From an uncultured Spartobacteria bacterium (GTDB taxonomy: Bacteria; Verrucomicrobiota; Verrucomicrobiia; Chthoniobacterales; JAATET01): 64,000 nucleotides of DNA. The notes under the pieces were generated by a model, which saw only the letters and a program-made list of their open reading frames with translations, was not told the origin of the DNA and did no database searches. Made by a program: the position numbers and the translations under genes. Of the stretch, positions 22,531 through 31,199 are shown one piece after another. The stretch's first letter is position 1. Each line of letters starts with the position of its first letter. The DNA is taken from positions 62,001-126,000 of the forward strand of contig CALLUD010000011.1 in the NCBI GenBank assembly GCA_938011325.1, in the 5' to 3' direction.

Positions 22531-25356
22531 CTAGCTCTCGTCGGCGTGCACGCGAATGAAGAGCCGCTCGTGATTCGCGGGCGCGCTTTCCGGCACAAGC
22601 AGCTCGACCTCCTCATAACCAGGGCTGGAGGGAATGGAATTCACGGACACCACGGATGGACTCACGGGTTGCCAGTCTTTTAGATCGGACGAGATCGCGT
22701 AGTGGAAGCGAATCCCCGAGTTCAAAAAGTCCGAGAGCCGCCGGTGACGCAGCCGAATTCCATCCGAGGCTCCAGACACCGCGATCACCGGCATGCGCAG
22801 CAGCTCGTCCGCTTGGTTCGGATTCGTCCCGAAGATCCATTCATCCCGATTGCTCGAGCGATCATCGTCCTTGTCGGCATCCGGTCTCGCATCCTCGCCA
22901 TCCAGTCCCGCACGAAGGCCGTATTGCACGGTGAGAGCATCCGCAAGGGGCAGAAGACGCACGGCGAAATTGTCCATCAGCGCGAACACGGATGCGCGCG
23001 CCGACAACCCGATGTAGTTTGCGGAACTCTCGTCCCACGTGAACGTCAGCGTGTCCGACGGGGCATTTGGATTGATGTCGAGCCGGGATCCGTCGAAGTA
23101 AACGGAAACGGTCACGGTGGCCCCGGCGGCGAAGCTGTCGCATTCGAACGCCGCAAGCAGATTGCCGGTGTTGCGCCCTACGGGAACGGTCGCGCGAAGA
23201 ACTCCTCTCGTCCAAACCTTCACGTTGCCATTCAGATCGAGCTCCACAAAGCAGTCGGCAACGCCGATGGAGTTACCGCCATTGCCGCGGAAAGGCCGCG
23301 GCGATGTGCTGCCGATGTCATTGCCCGCCGCAGCCTGCGCGGCGTTCAAACCCACACCGAATCCCACGAACCGGTTCGCGCTGTCACTCGCTTCGGTATT
23401 GATGCCCAGAACATCGAGCGAAACGGAGAACCCGCCCGCATCGAGAATATTCTGACCGACGAAGTTGTGGTTCAGCCCGTTCTCGCTCATTCCGAGACCC
23501 GTCGCCATCTGCAGCACGTTGTCGATGACCTGGATGGAGTCCACGGTGCCACTTCCCTCGAAGCCCTCGAACCACGTCGCGTTCGTCGCGATCGGCGGCA
23601 CGCGCCTTCCCCATACCCCCGTCAGCGTGGTGTCGATGTCCATCGCGTTCGGACGATTGAAGGTATCGACAAACAAGTCTCCGTCCGTCTCGCCCGGCGT
23701 GAGATTTCGCGGCGGTGGAGTCAGCCACCTCGCCTGCGGCACGCCAGCACGCTGCGCCCAGTCGTTGAAATCGGCCACCAGCGCACGAACCACCTCCGGG
23801 TTCGAGGCCGCGATATTGTTCGTTTCGCACGGATCCTCGACGATGTTGTAGAGCTCACGCTCGTGAGCGGGTGACGAGCCGTCGTAGAGCATGAAGTTCT
23901 TCGTCACCAGTTTCCAAATTCCCCGCTGCACCGTGCGGTTCACCTCATGCTCGACATAGAGTGAGCGCTCGGGCAGCTCCGTGCCGTCCTGAATCTGCGG
24001 CAGAAGATTCCGCCCCTCGAATGGCAGCACGGGATGACCCGCATAGGTCGTCGGATAGGTCGCTCCGGTGGCCGCGGCGATGGTCGGGAGAATATCGACG
24101 ATATGCCCGGGTTGTTCGCGCCAGACATTCTTTGCGGAAACTCCCGCCGGCCAGTGAACGATCAATGGCGTGCGAATGCCTCCTTCGTGCGTGGAATGCT
24201 TAAAGAGCCGCAACGGCGTGTTGCTGAGATTCGCCCACCCGCCCCCGTAGTGGATGTTGTCCGCCACGCCCGGCTGTCCCATGTTGGCAAGCGCCGCGCC
24301 CGTCAGCGGGCTTCCGCTGTTGCCGAACTTCCCATTCTCGTGGTTCCCCCCGTTGTCGGAGAGGAAGAGAATCAGCGTGTTGTCGAGCTGCCCGGTCTCC
24401 TCCAAACGCCTGATGACCTTCGCGACATTGCGATCGACCTCCTCGATCATCGCAGCAAAGAGCGACATGCGGCGCACGAGGTCCGCCTTGCGGGCCGCAG
24501 GCAATGTATTCCACGCCGGAATCTCCTCGATTGGCTCGGCCTGATGCGGTGCGGTGCCGCCGCGCGGAGTCAGCTTGTATCTCTCATCGATCACCCCCAT
24601 CTCGAGCTGCCTCTGGAATCGCTCCTCGCGAAGCACATCCCATCCCTTCTCGTAAATGGGGGTGTATTTGTCCGCCACCTCGGCGGGCGCCTGCAACGGG
24701 AAATGCGGCGCACCAAAAGCCATGTAGATGAAGAACGGCTTGCCGTCGCCTTTCGAGAGGCTGTGATTGATGAAGTCCACCGAATAGTCGCCAATCGCGT
24801 CGGTCTGGTAGAATTGCTGGCCGTTCGCCGTGTAGTTGCGGAACGCGATCTCGTTGCCGGGCGACACAAGCTGGTATGCGCCTTGATTCCAGAAGTTCGC
24901 GCTGTGCGCACCAGCGTCCGAGAAACGCCACACATGGTCGAAGCCGCGGTTCTCCGGCAGTCGCGCACCGCCCCCGAGATGCCACTTTCCGGCCATGTAG
25001 GTGCGGTAGCCGTTCGACTTCAGCAGCTCGGCGATTGTGACGTTGTTATCCGCGCGCAGGTTCGGAAGCGGCGCCGCGGGATCCACCGCCACCTGCTGCG
25101 TGTAGAGGCCGGTCAACAGCGCGCAACGCGTCGGGCTGCAGCGAGCGGCGTTGTAGAACTGGCGGAATCGAACACCGTCGGCGGCGAGAGAATCGATGGT
25201 CGGCGTCGAGATTTCACCGCCGTAGCAACCCAGATCCGACCACCCCATGTCGTCCACCAAGATCAGAATCACATTGGGCTTCTCGGCGGCGGCAAATGCC
25301 TGGGCCGCGAATGTCGCGGCAACCCCAATCGAAAACAGCGCGGCTCGAAGAGACAT
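22531..25356 (-). CDS. secreted arylsulfatase with a long C-terminal extension
   Basis: 941 residues from the ATG at 25356; a frame running further upstream was rejected because the signal peptide starts here (hydrophobic to about residue 24). The sulfatase domain has KPNVILILVDDMGWSD with metal ligands Asp35/Asp36 and the formylglycine motif Cys73-Ser-Pro-Thr-Arg77, with Thr in place of the more common Ser. TYMAGKWHLGG and LFLSDNGG are further hallmarks. After about residue 540 comes a roughly 240-residue beta-rich domain (FDVDTFNRPNAMD-like start at about 575) and a tail with a DADKDDDRSSNRDEWIFGT segment, which resembles a calcium-binding or type-3 dockerin-like repeat. The substrate is probably a sulfated polysaccharide. 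An anaerobic maturase or FGE would be needed elsewhere. Confidence 0.88.
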   Translation of the reverse strand: MSLRAALFSIGVAATFAAQAFAAAEKPNVILILVDDMGWSDLGCYGGEISTPTIDSLAADGVRFRQFYNAARCSPTRCALLTGLYTQQVAVDPAAPLPNLRADNNVTIAELLKSNGYRTYMAGKWHLGGGARLPENRGFDHVWRFSDAGAHSANFWNQGAYQLVSPGNEIAFRNYTANGQQFYQTDAIGDYSVDFINHSLSKGDGKPFFIYMAFGAPHFPLQAPAEVADKYTPIYEKGWDVLREERFQRQLEMGVIDERYKLTPRGGTAPHQAEPIEEIPAWNTLPAARKADLVRRMSLFAAMIEEVDRNVAKVIRRLEETGQLDNTLILFLSDNGGNHENGKFGNSGSPLTGAALANMGQPGVADNIHYGGGWANLSNTPLRLFKHSTHEGGIRTPLIVHWPAGVSAKNVWREQPGHIVDILPTIAAATGATYPTTYAGHPVLPFEGRNLLPQIQDGTELPERSLYVEHEVNRTVQRGIWKLVTKNFMLYDGSSPAHERELYNIVEDPCETNNIAASNPEVVRALVADFNDWAQRAGVPQARWLTPPPRNLTPGETDGDLFVDTFNRPNAMDIDTTLTGVWGRRVPPIATNATWFEGFEGSGTVDSIQVIDNVLQMATGLGMSENGLNHNFVGQNILDAGGFSVSLDVLGINTEASDSANRFVGFGVGLNAAQAAAGNDIGSTSPRPFRGNGGNSIGVADCFVELDLNGNVKVWTRGVLRATVPVGRNTGNLLAAFECDSFAAGATVTVSVYFDGSRLDINPNAPSDTLTFTWDESSANYIGLSARASVFALMDNFAVRLLPLADALTVQYGLRAGLDGEDARPDADKDDDRSSNRDEWIFGTNPNQADELLRMPVIAVSGASDGIRLRHRRLSDFLNSGIRFHYAISSDLKDWQPVSPSVVSVNSIPSSPGYEEVELLVPESAPANHERLFIRVHADES

Positions 25357-25367
25357 GGTGGAAAATC

Positions 25368-25408
25368 GGTAGGGGTGCCGCCCCCAAAATTTTTGCGACA
25401 CCCCTACC
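25368..25408 (-). promoter_or_regulatory. 14-bp hairpin in the sulfatase 5' leader
   Basis: On the plus strand GGTAGGGGTGCCGC (25368-25381) and GCGACACCCCTACC (25395-25408) pair with one G-U/A-C position. The 13-base loop contains AAAATTTT. It ends 11 bases before the sulfatase ATG, so on the mRNA it would mask or flank the ribosome entry site. No Shine-Dalgarno sequence is obvious between the hairpin and the ATG. It may be an RNA control element or a mobile repeat. Confidence 0.6.
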
Positions 25409-25604
25409 CCGCTAGGAAGAGATTTGGAGCCCTGTCGCAGGGAACGCGACACGGCTGTTGACTCTGGAAAAACAAGTGTTCATGGGGAAAAGCAGACGGT
25501 TCTGAAGGGGATAACGCCGCAAACGTTACCTCACGCGCCTGTCCGCACAATGAGTTCGCCCGTCGGATTACTGAGATCCTTTACAGCGAGAAAATGACGG
25601 CTTT

Positions 25605-26795
25605 TCAGCGGGAAAACTCGTCCACCGAGTTCTCCAGACGCCATTGGGTGGGCGTGATTCCAAACACCCGCTTGAATTGCACCATCATGTATTCGGGATG
25701 ATCGAACCCCGCTCTTTCCGCGATCCGCTCCAACGTCCAGTCGGTCTCGGAGAGCAACTGTTTCACGCGTTTGAGTCGCACACGGCGAAGCTCTTCGTGC
25801 GGGGAACGATCGAGATAGCGTCGAAAACCACGTTCGAGAATCGGCCGCGGAACCGACAATGCCGACAGCACGTCCTCCACGCGCCAGCCGTCGCAGGCGT
25901 GCTTGCGGATCAATTGAATCGCACGTGCAATCAGCGGATCGGGCACCGCGAGCACGTCGGAGGATTGTCGCGTGACCACCTCAATCGGCGGCACCAGCTT
26001 CTCGGGTTCCTCCGGTTTCTGCCCGGACATCATGCGATCGAGCAATGCCGCCGCCTCGATGCCGACCCGCTTCGTGTTTGGACGCACGCTCGAAAGCGGG
26101 GGCGTCGCGATGTTGCAATAGGTGGCGGAGTTATCCACGCCCACGACAGCGACTTCCTCGGGAACGACGAGATCCAGCCCACGGAGCGCATCGAGCACGT
26201 GGTATCCGCGCACGTCATTGCAGGTCACGATGCCAACGGGAATAGGCAGCGTCTTCAGCCACTTCACGATTCGCTTGCGCTCGCGCTCCACTTGAAACTT
26301 CTGCACGTCCTTGATGTCCGATTCCAACGCGCCGCAGAAATTCCCCACGCCGGAGACCGCATCCTCCACCCCGCGACGCCGCGCCAGCGACCATTCCATT
26401 TCTGTGAATCCGCAATAGGCGATGTTGCGAAACCCGCGCTCGAGCAGATGCTCCGCCGCCATTCGGCCGATCGCGATCATGTCCGAGCCGACCCGAGGGA
26501 GCTTCAAGTAACCGAAGCGATCGTTCAAATCGACGACCGGAATTTTCATCTTCCGCAGATGCTGCGCCAGCTCGGGAGTCGTCCACCGGCAGATGATGCC
26601 GTCGCCCTCCCATTTCAACAGCCAGTCGGGCAGCGGCGAACGCTCCTCGCGCTGCTCGAGATAGATCGACCACTCGCCGTGCGTGCGAAGATACGTCGTG
26701 ATCCCTTCGATGATCTCCCGCCCATAGGCTGTCGATGTCTCCACCAACAGCCCGACATCAGGCCGCTTTCGCATGCGCGAATTGGAGCGGCTCAT
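25605..26795 (-). CDS. XylR-type regulator (LacI-like sensor with AraC DNA-binding domain)
   Basis: 396 residues. The N-terminal two-thirds (about 12-275) is a periplasmic-binding-like sugar sensor: VGLLVETSTAYGREIIEGI, VGSDMIAIGRMAAEHLLERGFRNIAYCGF and VPEEVAVVGVDNSATYC. The C-terminal AraC pair of helix-turn-helices covers about 290-390, with SETDWTLERIAERAGFDHPEYMMVQFKRVFGITPTQWR. There is no N-terminal LacI helix-turn-helix, as in XylR. It lies 248 bases upstream of the sulfatase on the same strand and is the natural candidate for its control by a sugar released from sulfated glycans. That link is inferred from position. Confidence 0.9.
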   Translation of the reverse strand: MSRSNSRMRKRPDVGLLVETSTAYGREIIEGITTYLRTHGEWSIYLEQREERSPLPDWLLKWEGDGIICRWTTPELAQHLRKMKIPVVDLNDRFGYLKLPRVGSDMIAIGRMAAEHLLERGFRNIAYCGFTEMEWSLARRRGVEDAVSGVGNFCGALESDIKDVQKFQVERERKRIVKWLKTLPIPVGIVTCNDVRGYHVLDALRGLDLVVPEEVAVVGVDNSATYCNIATPPLSSVRPNTKRVGIEAAALLDRMMSGQKPEEPEKLVPPIEVVTRQSSDVLAVPDPLIARAIQLIRKHACDGWRVEDVLSALSVPRPILERGFRRYLDRSPHEELRRVRLKRVKQLLSETDWTLERIAERAGFDHPEYMMVQFKRVFGITPTQWRLENSVDEFSR

Positions 26796-26876
26796 GCGAG
26801 CGCGTCAACGCATTTTCGAAGACGCGATCAAAATTTGAAGTAAGTTGAGAGCGGCGATGACGAACCAATCGCAAAA

Positions 26877-27458
26877 ATGAAAACCGCAAAACTGCTCGCT
26901 CTCGGCCTCTGCGCGATCGTCATCACATCCACGTTCGCCGGCGAAAAGTCGGAAACCGCCGTGCTCGCAGCGGGCTGCTTCTGGTGCCTCGAAGCCATTT
27001 TCGAACAGCAGCCCGGCGTCATCAATGTCGACCCTGGTTACGCAGGCGGCACGATGCTGAATCCGACTTACGAAAATCACGGCCACGGTGCGGACTCACA
27101 CGCCGAGAGCATCGAGATCACGTTCGATCCCGAAAAAACGAGCTTCGAAAAGCTCCTCGACGTTTACTGGCGTTCGTTCGATCCCACCGAGGGACGCGGC
27201 GTCGCGCCGGATTTCGGCCCCTCGTATCGCCCGATCGTCTTTTACCTCACCCCCGGGCAGAAGAAAACGGCCGAAGCCTCGAAAGCGGCCCTGCAGAAGA
27301 CGCTCGACAAGCCGGTCGCGGTCGAGATCAAGGCATTGGATAAATTCTGGCCGGCCGAGGAATACCATCACGACTACGCGGAGAAGAATCCAAACTCCCC
27401 TTACGTGCGCAGCGTCACCTACGAGCGCATGGATCGCGTCGGTGCCGAGCATCCCTAG
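26877..27458 (+). CDS. msrA: peptide-methionine (S)-S-oxide reductase, exported form
   Basis: 193 residues. Reduces methionine-S-sulfoxide in damaged proteins. An N-terminal signal peptide (KLLALGLCAIVITSTFAG) implies a periplasmic enzyme. The active-site motif is GCFWC with catalytic Cys34 and Cys37 next to it; GYAGG, NPTYE, HAESIEITFDP, FDPTEGRGVAPDFGPSYRPIVFY and EEYHHDY are all present. MsrB is not fused and not nearby. The resolving electron donor is unknown. The 3' end overlaps the topoisomerase IB gene by four bases in convergent orientation. Confidence 0.95.
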   Translation: MKTAKLLALGLCAIVITSTFAGEKSETAVLAAGCFWCLEAIFEQQPGVINVDPGYAGGTMLNPTYENHGHGADSHAESIEITFDPEKTSFEKLLDVYWRSFDPTEGRGVAPDFGPSYRPIVFYLTPGQKKTAEASKAALQKTLDKPVAVEIKALDKFWPAEEYHHDYAEKNPNSPYVRSVTYERMDRVGAEHP

Positions 27459-28546
27459 CGGCGGCGGACGCGGCGCTGCCTCTGATCCTCACGCAGCGCA
27501 TCACGCAACAACACCAGCACCGCCGCCTCCTCGGGCCGCAAGCTTCTTATACCGGTCGCCAGCCGCTGCTCGGCCACGCGCTGCAAACGGGCCACCAGCG
27601 ACCCGTCGAGATAGGTTCGGAGAATGACCGGGTGCACGTAGCATCGCCGACAGATTGCCGGTGTGTTTCCGAGCATTCGGGACACGGCATCAATGGCACT
27701 CCCGAGATTTCGCTTCGCCTCCCGTTCGCTCGTGAACTGCTCAAACTCCTTCAACGCCCGCGCCGCCAGCACCGTGCCGGCCCATGTGCGGAAATCCTTC
27801 GCCGTGAATCCCTCGCCGCCAATCTCGCGCAGATATTCATTCACCTGCGTGGACGTCACATCGACCGGCTCCCCGGATTCATCGACGTATTGAAACAACT
27901 CGTATCCTGGAAGGTCGCGGCACTTCCGGACGATGTTTGCAAGTTTGCGGTTGTTTACGTCGATCACATGCTTGCGTCCCGACTTTCCGCGAAACGTGAA
28001 CGTGATCGCATCGCCCCGCACCCGCACGTGGCGGTCCTGCATCGTGGTAAGGCCGTAGGACTTGTTCTCGCGGGCATATTCGTCGTTGCCGACACGAACG
28101 AGCGTCGTCTCCAGCAGTTTCACGACCGTTGCCAGCACCTTCTCCCGCGGAAGCCCGCGCCGCCTCAAGTCCCGCTCGACACGGCGCCGAATGCGTGGCA
28201 GCGCCTTTCCAAAGGCAATCATCCGGTCGAACTTTGTCTCGTCGCGTGTCTGCCGCCAGCCGGCGTGATAGCGATACTGCTTTCGTCCCCGCGCGTCGCG
28301 ACCGGTGGCCTGCAAATGCCCGTCGGCACGCGGGCAGATCCACACATCCGTCCATGCAGGCGGAATGACGAGCTTCCGAATGCGAGTCAGCGTCGCCTCG
28401 TCGCGAATCACCCGCCCTTTCGCGTCGAAATACTCGAAGCCACTCCGGCGCTTTCGCCGGCCGATGCCGGGCTGGCTGTCGTTCACATACCGCAGGCCGG
28501 CCGCTTCGGCAGCGTCCGGCGGCTCGCAATCGACAACATCGGACAT
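27455..28546 (-). CDS. type IB DNA topoisomerase (poxvirus-like)
   Basis: 363 residues from the ATG at 28546, chosen because the bacterial topoisomerase IB homology starts near LRYVNDSQPGI; upstream starts at 28570 and 28621 are possible. Relaxes supercoils by a 3'-phosphotyrosine intermediate. The N-terminal domain has GFEYFDAKGRVIRDEATLTRIRKLVIPPAWTDVWICP and KFDRMIAFGKALPRIR. In the catalytic domain RVGNDEYARENKSYGLTTM supplies the Arg, GKSGRKH the Lys, TAKDFRTWAGT the second Arg, and Tyr303 in RRCYVHP is the nucleophile. All catalytic residues are in place. Confidence 0.93.
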   Translation of the reverse strand: MSDVVDCEPPDAAEAAGLRYVNDSQPGIGRRKRRSGFEYFDAKGRVIRDEATLTRIRKLVIPPAWTDVWICPRADGHLQATGRDARGRKQYRYHAGWRQTRDETKFDRMIAFGKALPRIRRRVERDLRRRGLPREKVLATVVKLLETTLVRVGNDEYARENKSYGLTTMQDRHVRVRGDAITFTFRGKSGRKHVIDVNNRKLANIVRKCRDLPGYELFQYVDESGEPVDVTSTQVNEYLREIGGEGFTAKDFRTWAGTVLAARALKEFEQFTSEREAKRNLGSAIDAVSRMLGNTPAICRRCYVHPVILRTYLDGSLVARLQRVAEQRLATGIRSLRPEEAAVLVLLRDALREDQRQRRVRRR

Positions 28547-28622
28547 GACACTGGAAGAACGCGCGCGCATCCCTGTCCGGCCGTGCTCACGCGTCCGACA
28601 GCCCCATTTCCGTCGATTCAAA

Positions 28623-29126
28623 ATGATGGACCGCGAAGCTCACCATTTGCCCGACGCCGGGTGGTGCCCGAACAGCCACCTACCGCTGCTCATCTATCGG
28701 AATGTCGAATCGGGCACTGACCTCGCGCGCCGCATGGAATCACGGTTCGCAGCCAACGGCTGGCCTCCCGCGTGGCGATACACGATCTACGACTACGCTC
28801 ACTTTCACAGCACGACACACGAGGCGATCGGCGTCTATCGGGGCACCGCGAAAGTCTGCTTTGGCGACCGCGCGGGAATCACGGTCGATCTTCACCCCGG
28901 AGACATGGTGCTGATTCCCGCAGGGGTGTCGCATGAGCGGCTGGAAGGCAGCGACGATTTTCATGTCGTGGGCGCCTACCCCGAAAATTGCCGACCCGAC
29001 CTGTTGACCAAGGACAACGTGAACCGCGCGATCGTCGACGCGAATCTCCGTCGCATCGCTATTCCGCGAAAGGATCCGGTTACGGGAAATTCTCTCGCGG
29101 AAACGTGGACGCACTCGACCGCATGA
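28623..29126 (+). CDS. cupin-domain protein (YjlB-like)
   Basis: 167 residues; ATG codons at 28623 and 28626 are both possible. One cupin barrel: YAHFHSTTHEAIGVYRGTAKVCFG gives the first metal-binding motif (His-x-His with a later Glu) and HPGDMVLIPAGVSHERL the second, with its His. The surrounding segments NGWPPAWRYTIYDY and SDDFHVVGAYPE match the YjlB group, whose function is unknown. It is translated divergently from the topoisomerase and overlaps the DUF72 gene by four bases (ATGA). Confidence 0.85.
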   Translation: MMDREAHHLPDAGWCPNSHLPLLIYRNVESGTDLARRMESRFAANGWPPAWRYTIYDYAHFHSTTHEAIGVYRGTAKVCFGDRAGITVDLHPGDMVLIPAGVSHERLEGSDDFHVVGAYPENCRPDLLTKDNVNRAIVDANLRRIAIPRKDPVTGNSLAETWTHSTA

Positions 29127-30013
29127 CACATGCAAGCCGTTCGTCTCGCGTGAAGATCCGCATCGGAATCTCCGGCTGGACCTACAAGCCGTGGCGCGGC
29201 GCGTTCTATCCCGAAGACCTCCCGCAGCGGGAGGAACTCGAATTCGCGGCGAGGCAGTTTCGTTCAATCGAGATCAACGGCACGCATTACGGCCTCCAGA
29301 CTCCGAAGTCGTTTCAATCCTGGCGCGAACGAACCCCGGACGATTTCGTCTTCAGCGTAAAGGGCGGCCGCTACATCACCCACCTTCGTCGCTTGCGCGA
29401 AATCCGGAAGCCCCTGGCGAACTTCTTCGCCTCCGGCGTGCTCGCGCTCGAGGAAAAGCTCGGCCCGTTCCTCTGGCAGTTTCCGCCGACCTTTCAATTC
29501 GATGCCGGACGCTTCGAGAACTTCCTTCAGCTCCTGCCGGCGGACACCGAAGCGGCGGTGAAACTCGGTCGCGAACACGATGATCATCTCAAGGACCGCG
29601 CATGGCTTCGTCCGAAGGTTCAGCAAAAGCTCCGGCACGCGGTGGAGATTCGTCACAAGAGCTTTCTGGTTCCGCAATTTGTCGAGCTGCTGAGGAAATT
29701 CGGAATCGCGTTCGTCCTGGCCGACACCGCCGGCAAATGGCCCTACGTCGAAGAACTGACAGGCGATTTCCTTTACGCACGCCTCCACGGCGACAAGGAA
29801 CTCTACGCCAGCGGATACTCCGAAGAAGCGCTGCAGGACTGGGCCGGCCGGATCCGCGGATTTCAGGCCGGGAAGCTGCGGACCGAGGCTCCACGCGTGA
29901 CGAACTTGAAGCCGCGCAAACCACGAGAGGCGTTCATCTACTTCGACAACGACGTGAAGGTAAAAGCCCCGCGCGACGCGAAGCGGCTTGCCGAGATTTT
30001 GCACGCGACATGA
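29123..30013 (+). CDS. DUF72 family protein
   Basis: 296 residues. A TIM-barrel-like family of unknown function. The opening KIRIGISGWTYKPWRGAFYPEDLPQREELEFAARQFRSIEINGTHYG is the DUF72 signature, and later motifs GPFLWQFPPTF, AVEIRHKSF and YARLHGDKELY are all present. The start is the ATG that overlaps the cupin stop, so they are probably coupled. No signal peptide. No functional clue beyond that partner. Confidence 0.92.
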   Translation: MTHASRSSRVKIRIGISGWTYKPWRGAFYPEDLPQREELEFAARQFRSIEINGTHYGLQTPKSFQSWRERTPDDFVFSVKGGRYITHLRRLREIRKPLANFFASGVLALEEKLGPFLWQFPPTFQFDAGRFENFLQLLPADTEAAVKLGREHDDHLKDRAWLRPKVQQKLRHAVEIRHKSFLVPQFVELLRKFGIAFVLADTAGKWPYVEELTGDFLYARLHGDKELYASGYSEEALQDWAGRIRGFQAGKLRTEAPRVTNLKPRKPREAFIYFDNDVKVKAPRDAKRLAEILHAT

Positions 30014-30065
30014 TCCGCGGAAAATTCCGTGAATCCACCTGCACGCCCGGAATCGATCCCCGGAT

Positions 30066-30497
30066 ATGAAGGCGGTCGCGACGCATGAGTCATTCCCCCA
30101 TGACGGAGACATCCACTCACGTCATGGCGGTTACTATCTCGCCGTTGTCTCCACCGTTCTCCTCGTGACGGATGGACTGTTGATGCTCATCACCTCGGCA
30201 CTGGCCGGCGTCTATCTTTGGGGACCGGAAACGACACTCGACGGGTTGTTCACCCGGTCGATCTTTCCGGTGGCACTGTATTCCATTTGGGGACTCGGCG
30301 TCTTCGGAACCGGAGGGGCGATCTGCGCAATCGCCGTTTATGGTTTTCGCGAACGGTGGTTCTGGCGATGGCTCGTCGTGGCCTCCATCATGTGGCTCAT
30401 CTTTCCACCGGTGCACGCCATCATCGGGCTCATATCCCTGATCATGCTGCTCAGCTCTCGGAAGCACTTCGTGAAGCGACAGCCTGCCGGCCACTGA
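30066..30497 (+). CDS. small integral membrane protein
   Basis: 143 residues with four likely membrane helices: about 26-48, 68-90, 97-113 and 116-131. The N-terminal 20 residues are polar with three His (HESFPHDGDIHSRH). Nothing in it matches a family I know. It stands 52 bases after the DUF72 gene and its stop faces the PfpI-like gene. Function unknown. Confidence 0.65.
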   Translation: MKAVATHESFPHDGDIHSRHGGYYLAVVSTVLLVTDGLLMLITSALAGVYLWGPETTLDGLFTRSIFPVALYSIWGLGVFGTGGAICAIAVYGFRERWFWRWLVVASIMWLIFPPVHAIIGLISLIMLLSSRKHFVKRQPAGH

Positions 30498-30540
30498 CAT
30501 CGCCGGCAACCCGCCGTTGCTAAACGAAGCACTCGCGCCC

Positions 30541-31095
30541 TCAGGCGTGAATACCCTCCGCGAACTCCTCGATCATCTTGCGATTGAATGCGGGAATGTC
30601 GTCAGGTTTGCGGCTCGTCACGAGTCCGTTGTCGACGACAACCTCCTCGTCCACCCATTCGGCACCCGCATTTCGCAGATCCGTCTGAATCGCCGGCCAC
30701 GAGGTCATGCGTCGGTTCTTCACGACGCCCGCCTCAATGAGCACCCACGGCCCATGGCAGATCGCCGCGATCGGCTTGCCGGCATTCGCGAACTTCTTCA
30801 CAAACTCCACCGCCGCCGGCGTCGAGCGCAGCGTGTCGGGATTGTAGAGTCCGCCGGGAATCACCAATCCGTCGAACTCCTCCGCGTCGGCCTCGTCGAG
30901 CGTGAGATCGACGTCCACCGGCGATCCCTTTTCAGTGTGGTTCATTCCGGTGATCTGTCCGGCTTTTGGCGAGACGATGGAGACTTCGGCGGAGGCGGCA
31001 TTCAGCGCTTCGAGCGGACCTTCCAACTCCTCCTGCTCGAATCCGTCTGCGGCAAGGATGGCAATCTTTCGATGGTTCAGGGCTGTGTTTGACAT
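30541..31095 (-). CDS. DJ-1/PfpI family protein (YhbO-type)
   Basis: 184 residues from the ATG at 31095 (MSNTALNHRKIAIL); an earlier start at 31152 adds an unlikely Arg-rich tail. The fold is the class I glutamine amidotransferase-like PfpI type. Nucleophile elbow AAICHGPWVLIEAG gives Cys113-His114, and the acidic partner is in ADGFEQEEL (Glu20 region). VIPGGLYNPDTLR is also conserved. E. coli YhbO-like proteins protect against stress and glyoxal-type damage; whether this one is a deglycase, chaperone or peptidase is unresolved. Confidence 0.9.
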   Translation of the reverse strand: MSNTALNHRKIAILAADGFEQEELEGPLEALNAASAEVSIVSPKAGQITGMNHTEKGSPVDVDLTLDEADAEEFDGLVIPGGLYNPDTLRSTPAAVEFVKKFANAGKPIAAICHGPWVLIEAGVVKNRRMTSWPAIQTDLRNAGAEWVDEEVVVDNGLVTSRKPDDIPAFNRKMIEEFAEGIHA

Positions 31096-31199
31096 GTCCG
31101 GGGATCGCGACCGCTCGGAATGCCGGTTGTAGCGGAATTCCCGGGCGCGCATTGATACGCATCAACCCCTGGCCGGCCGCTCGGGGGTAATGTTGCGCC

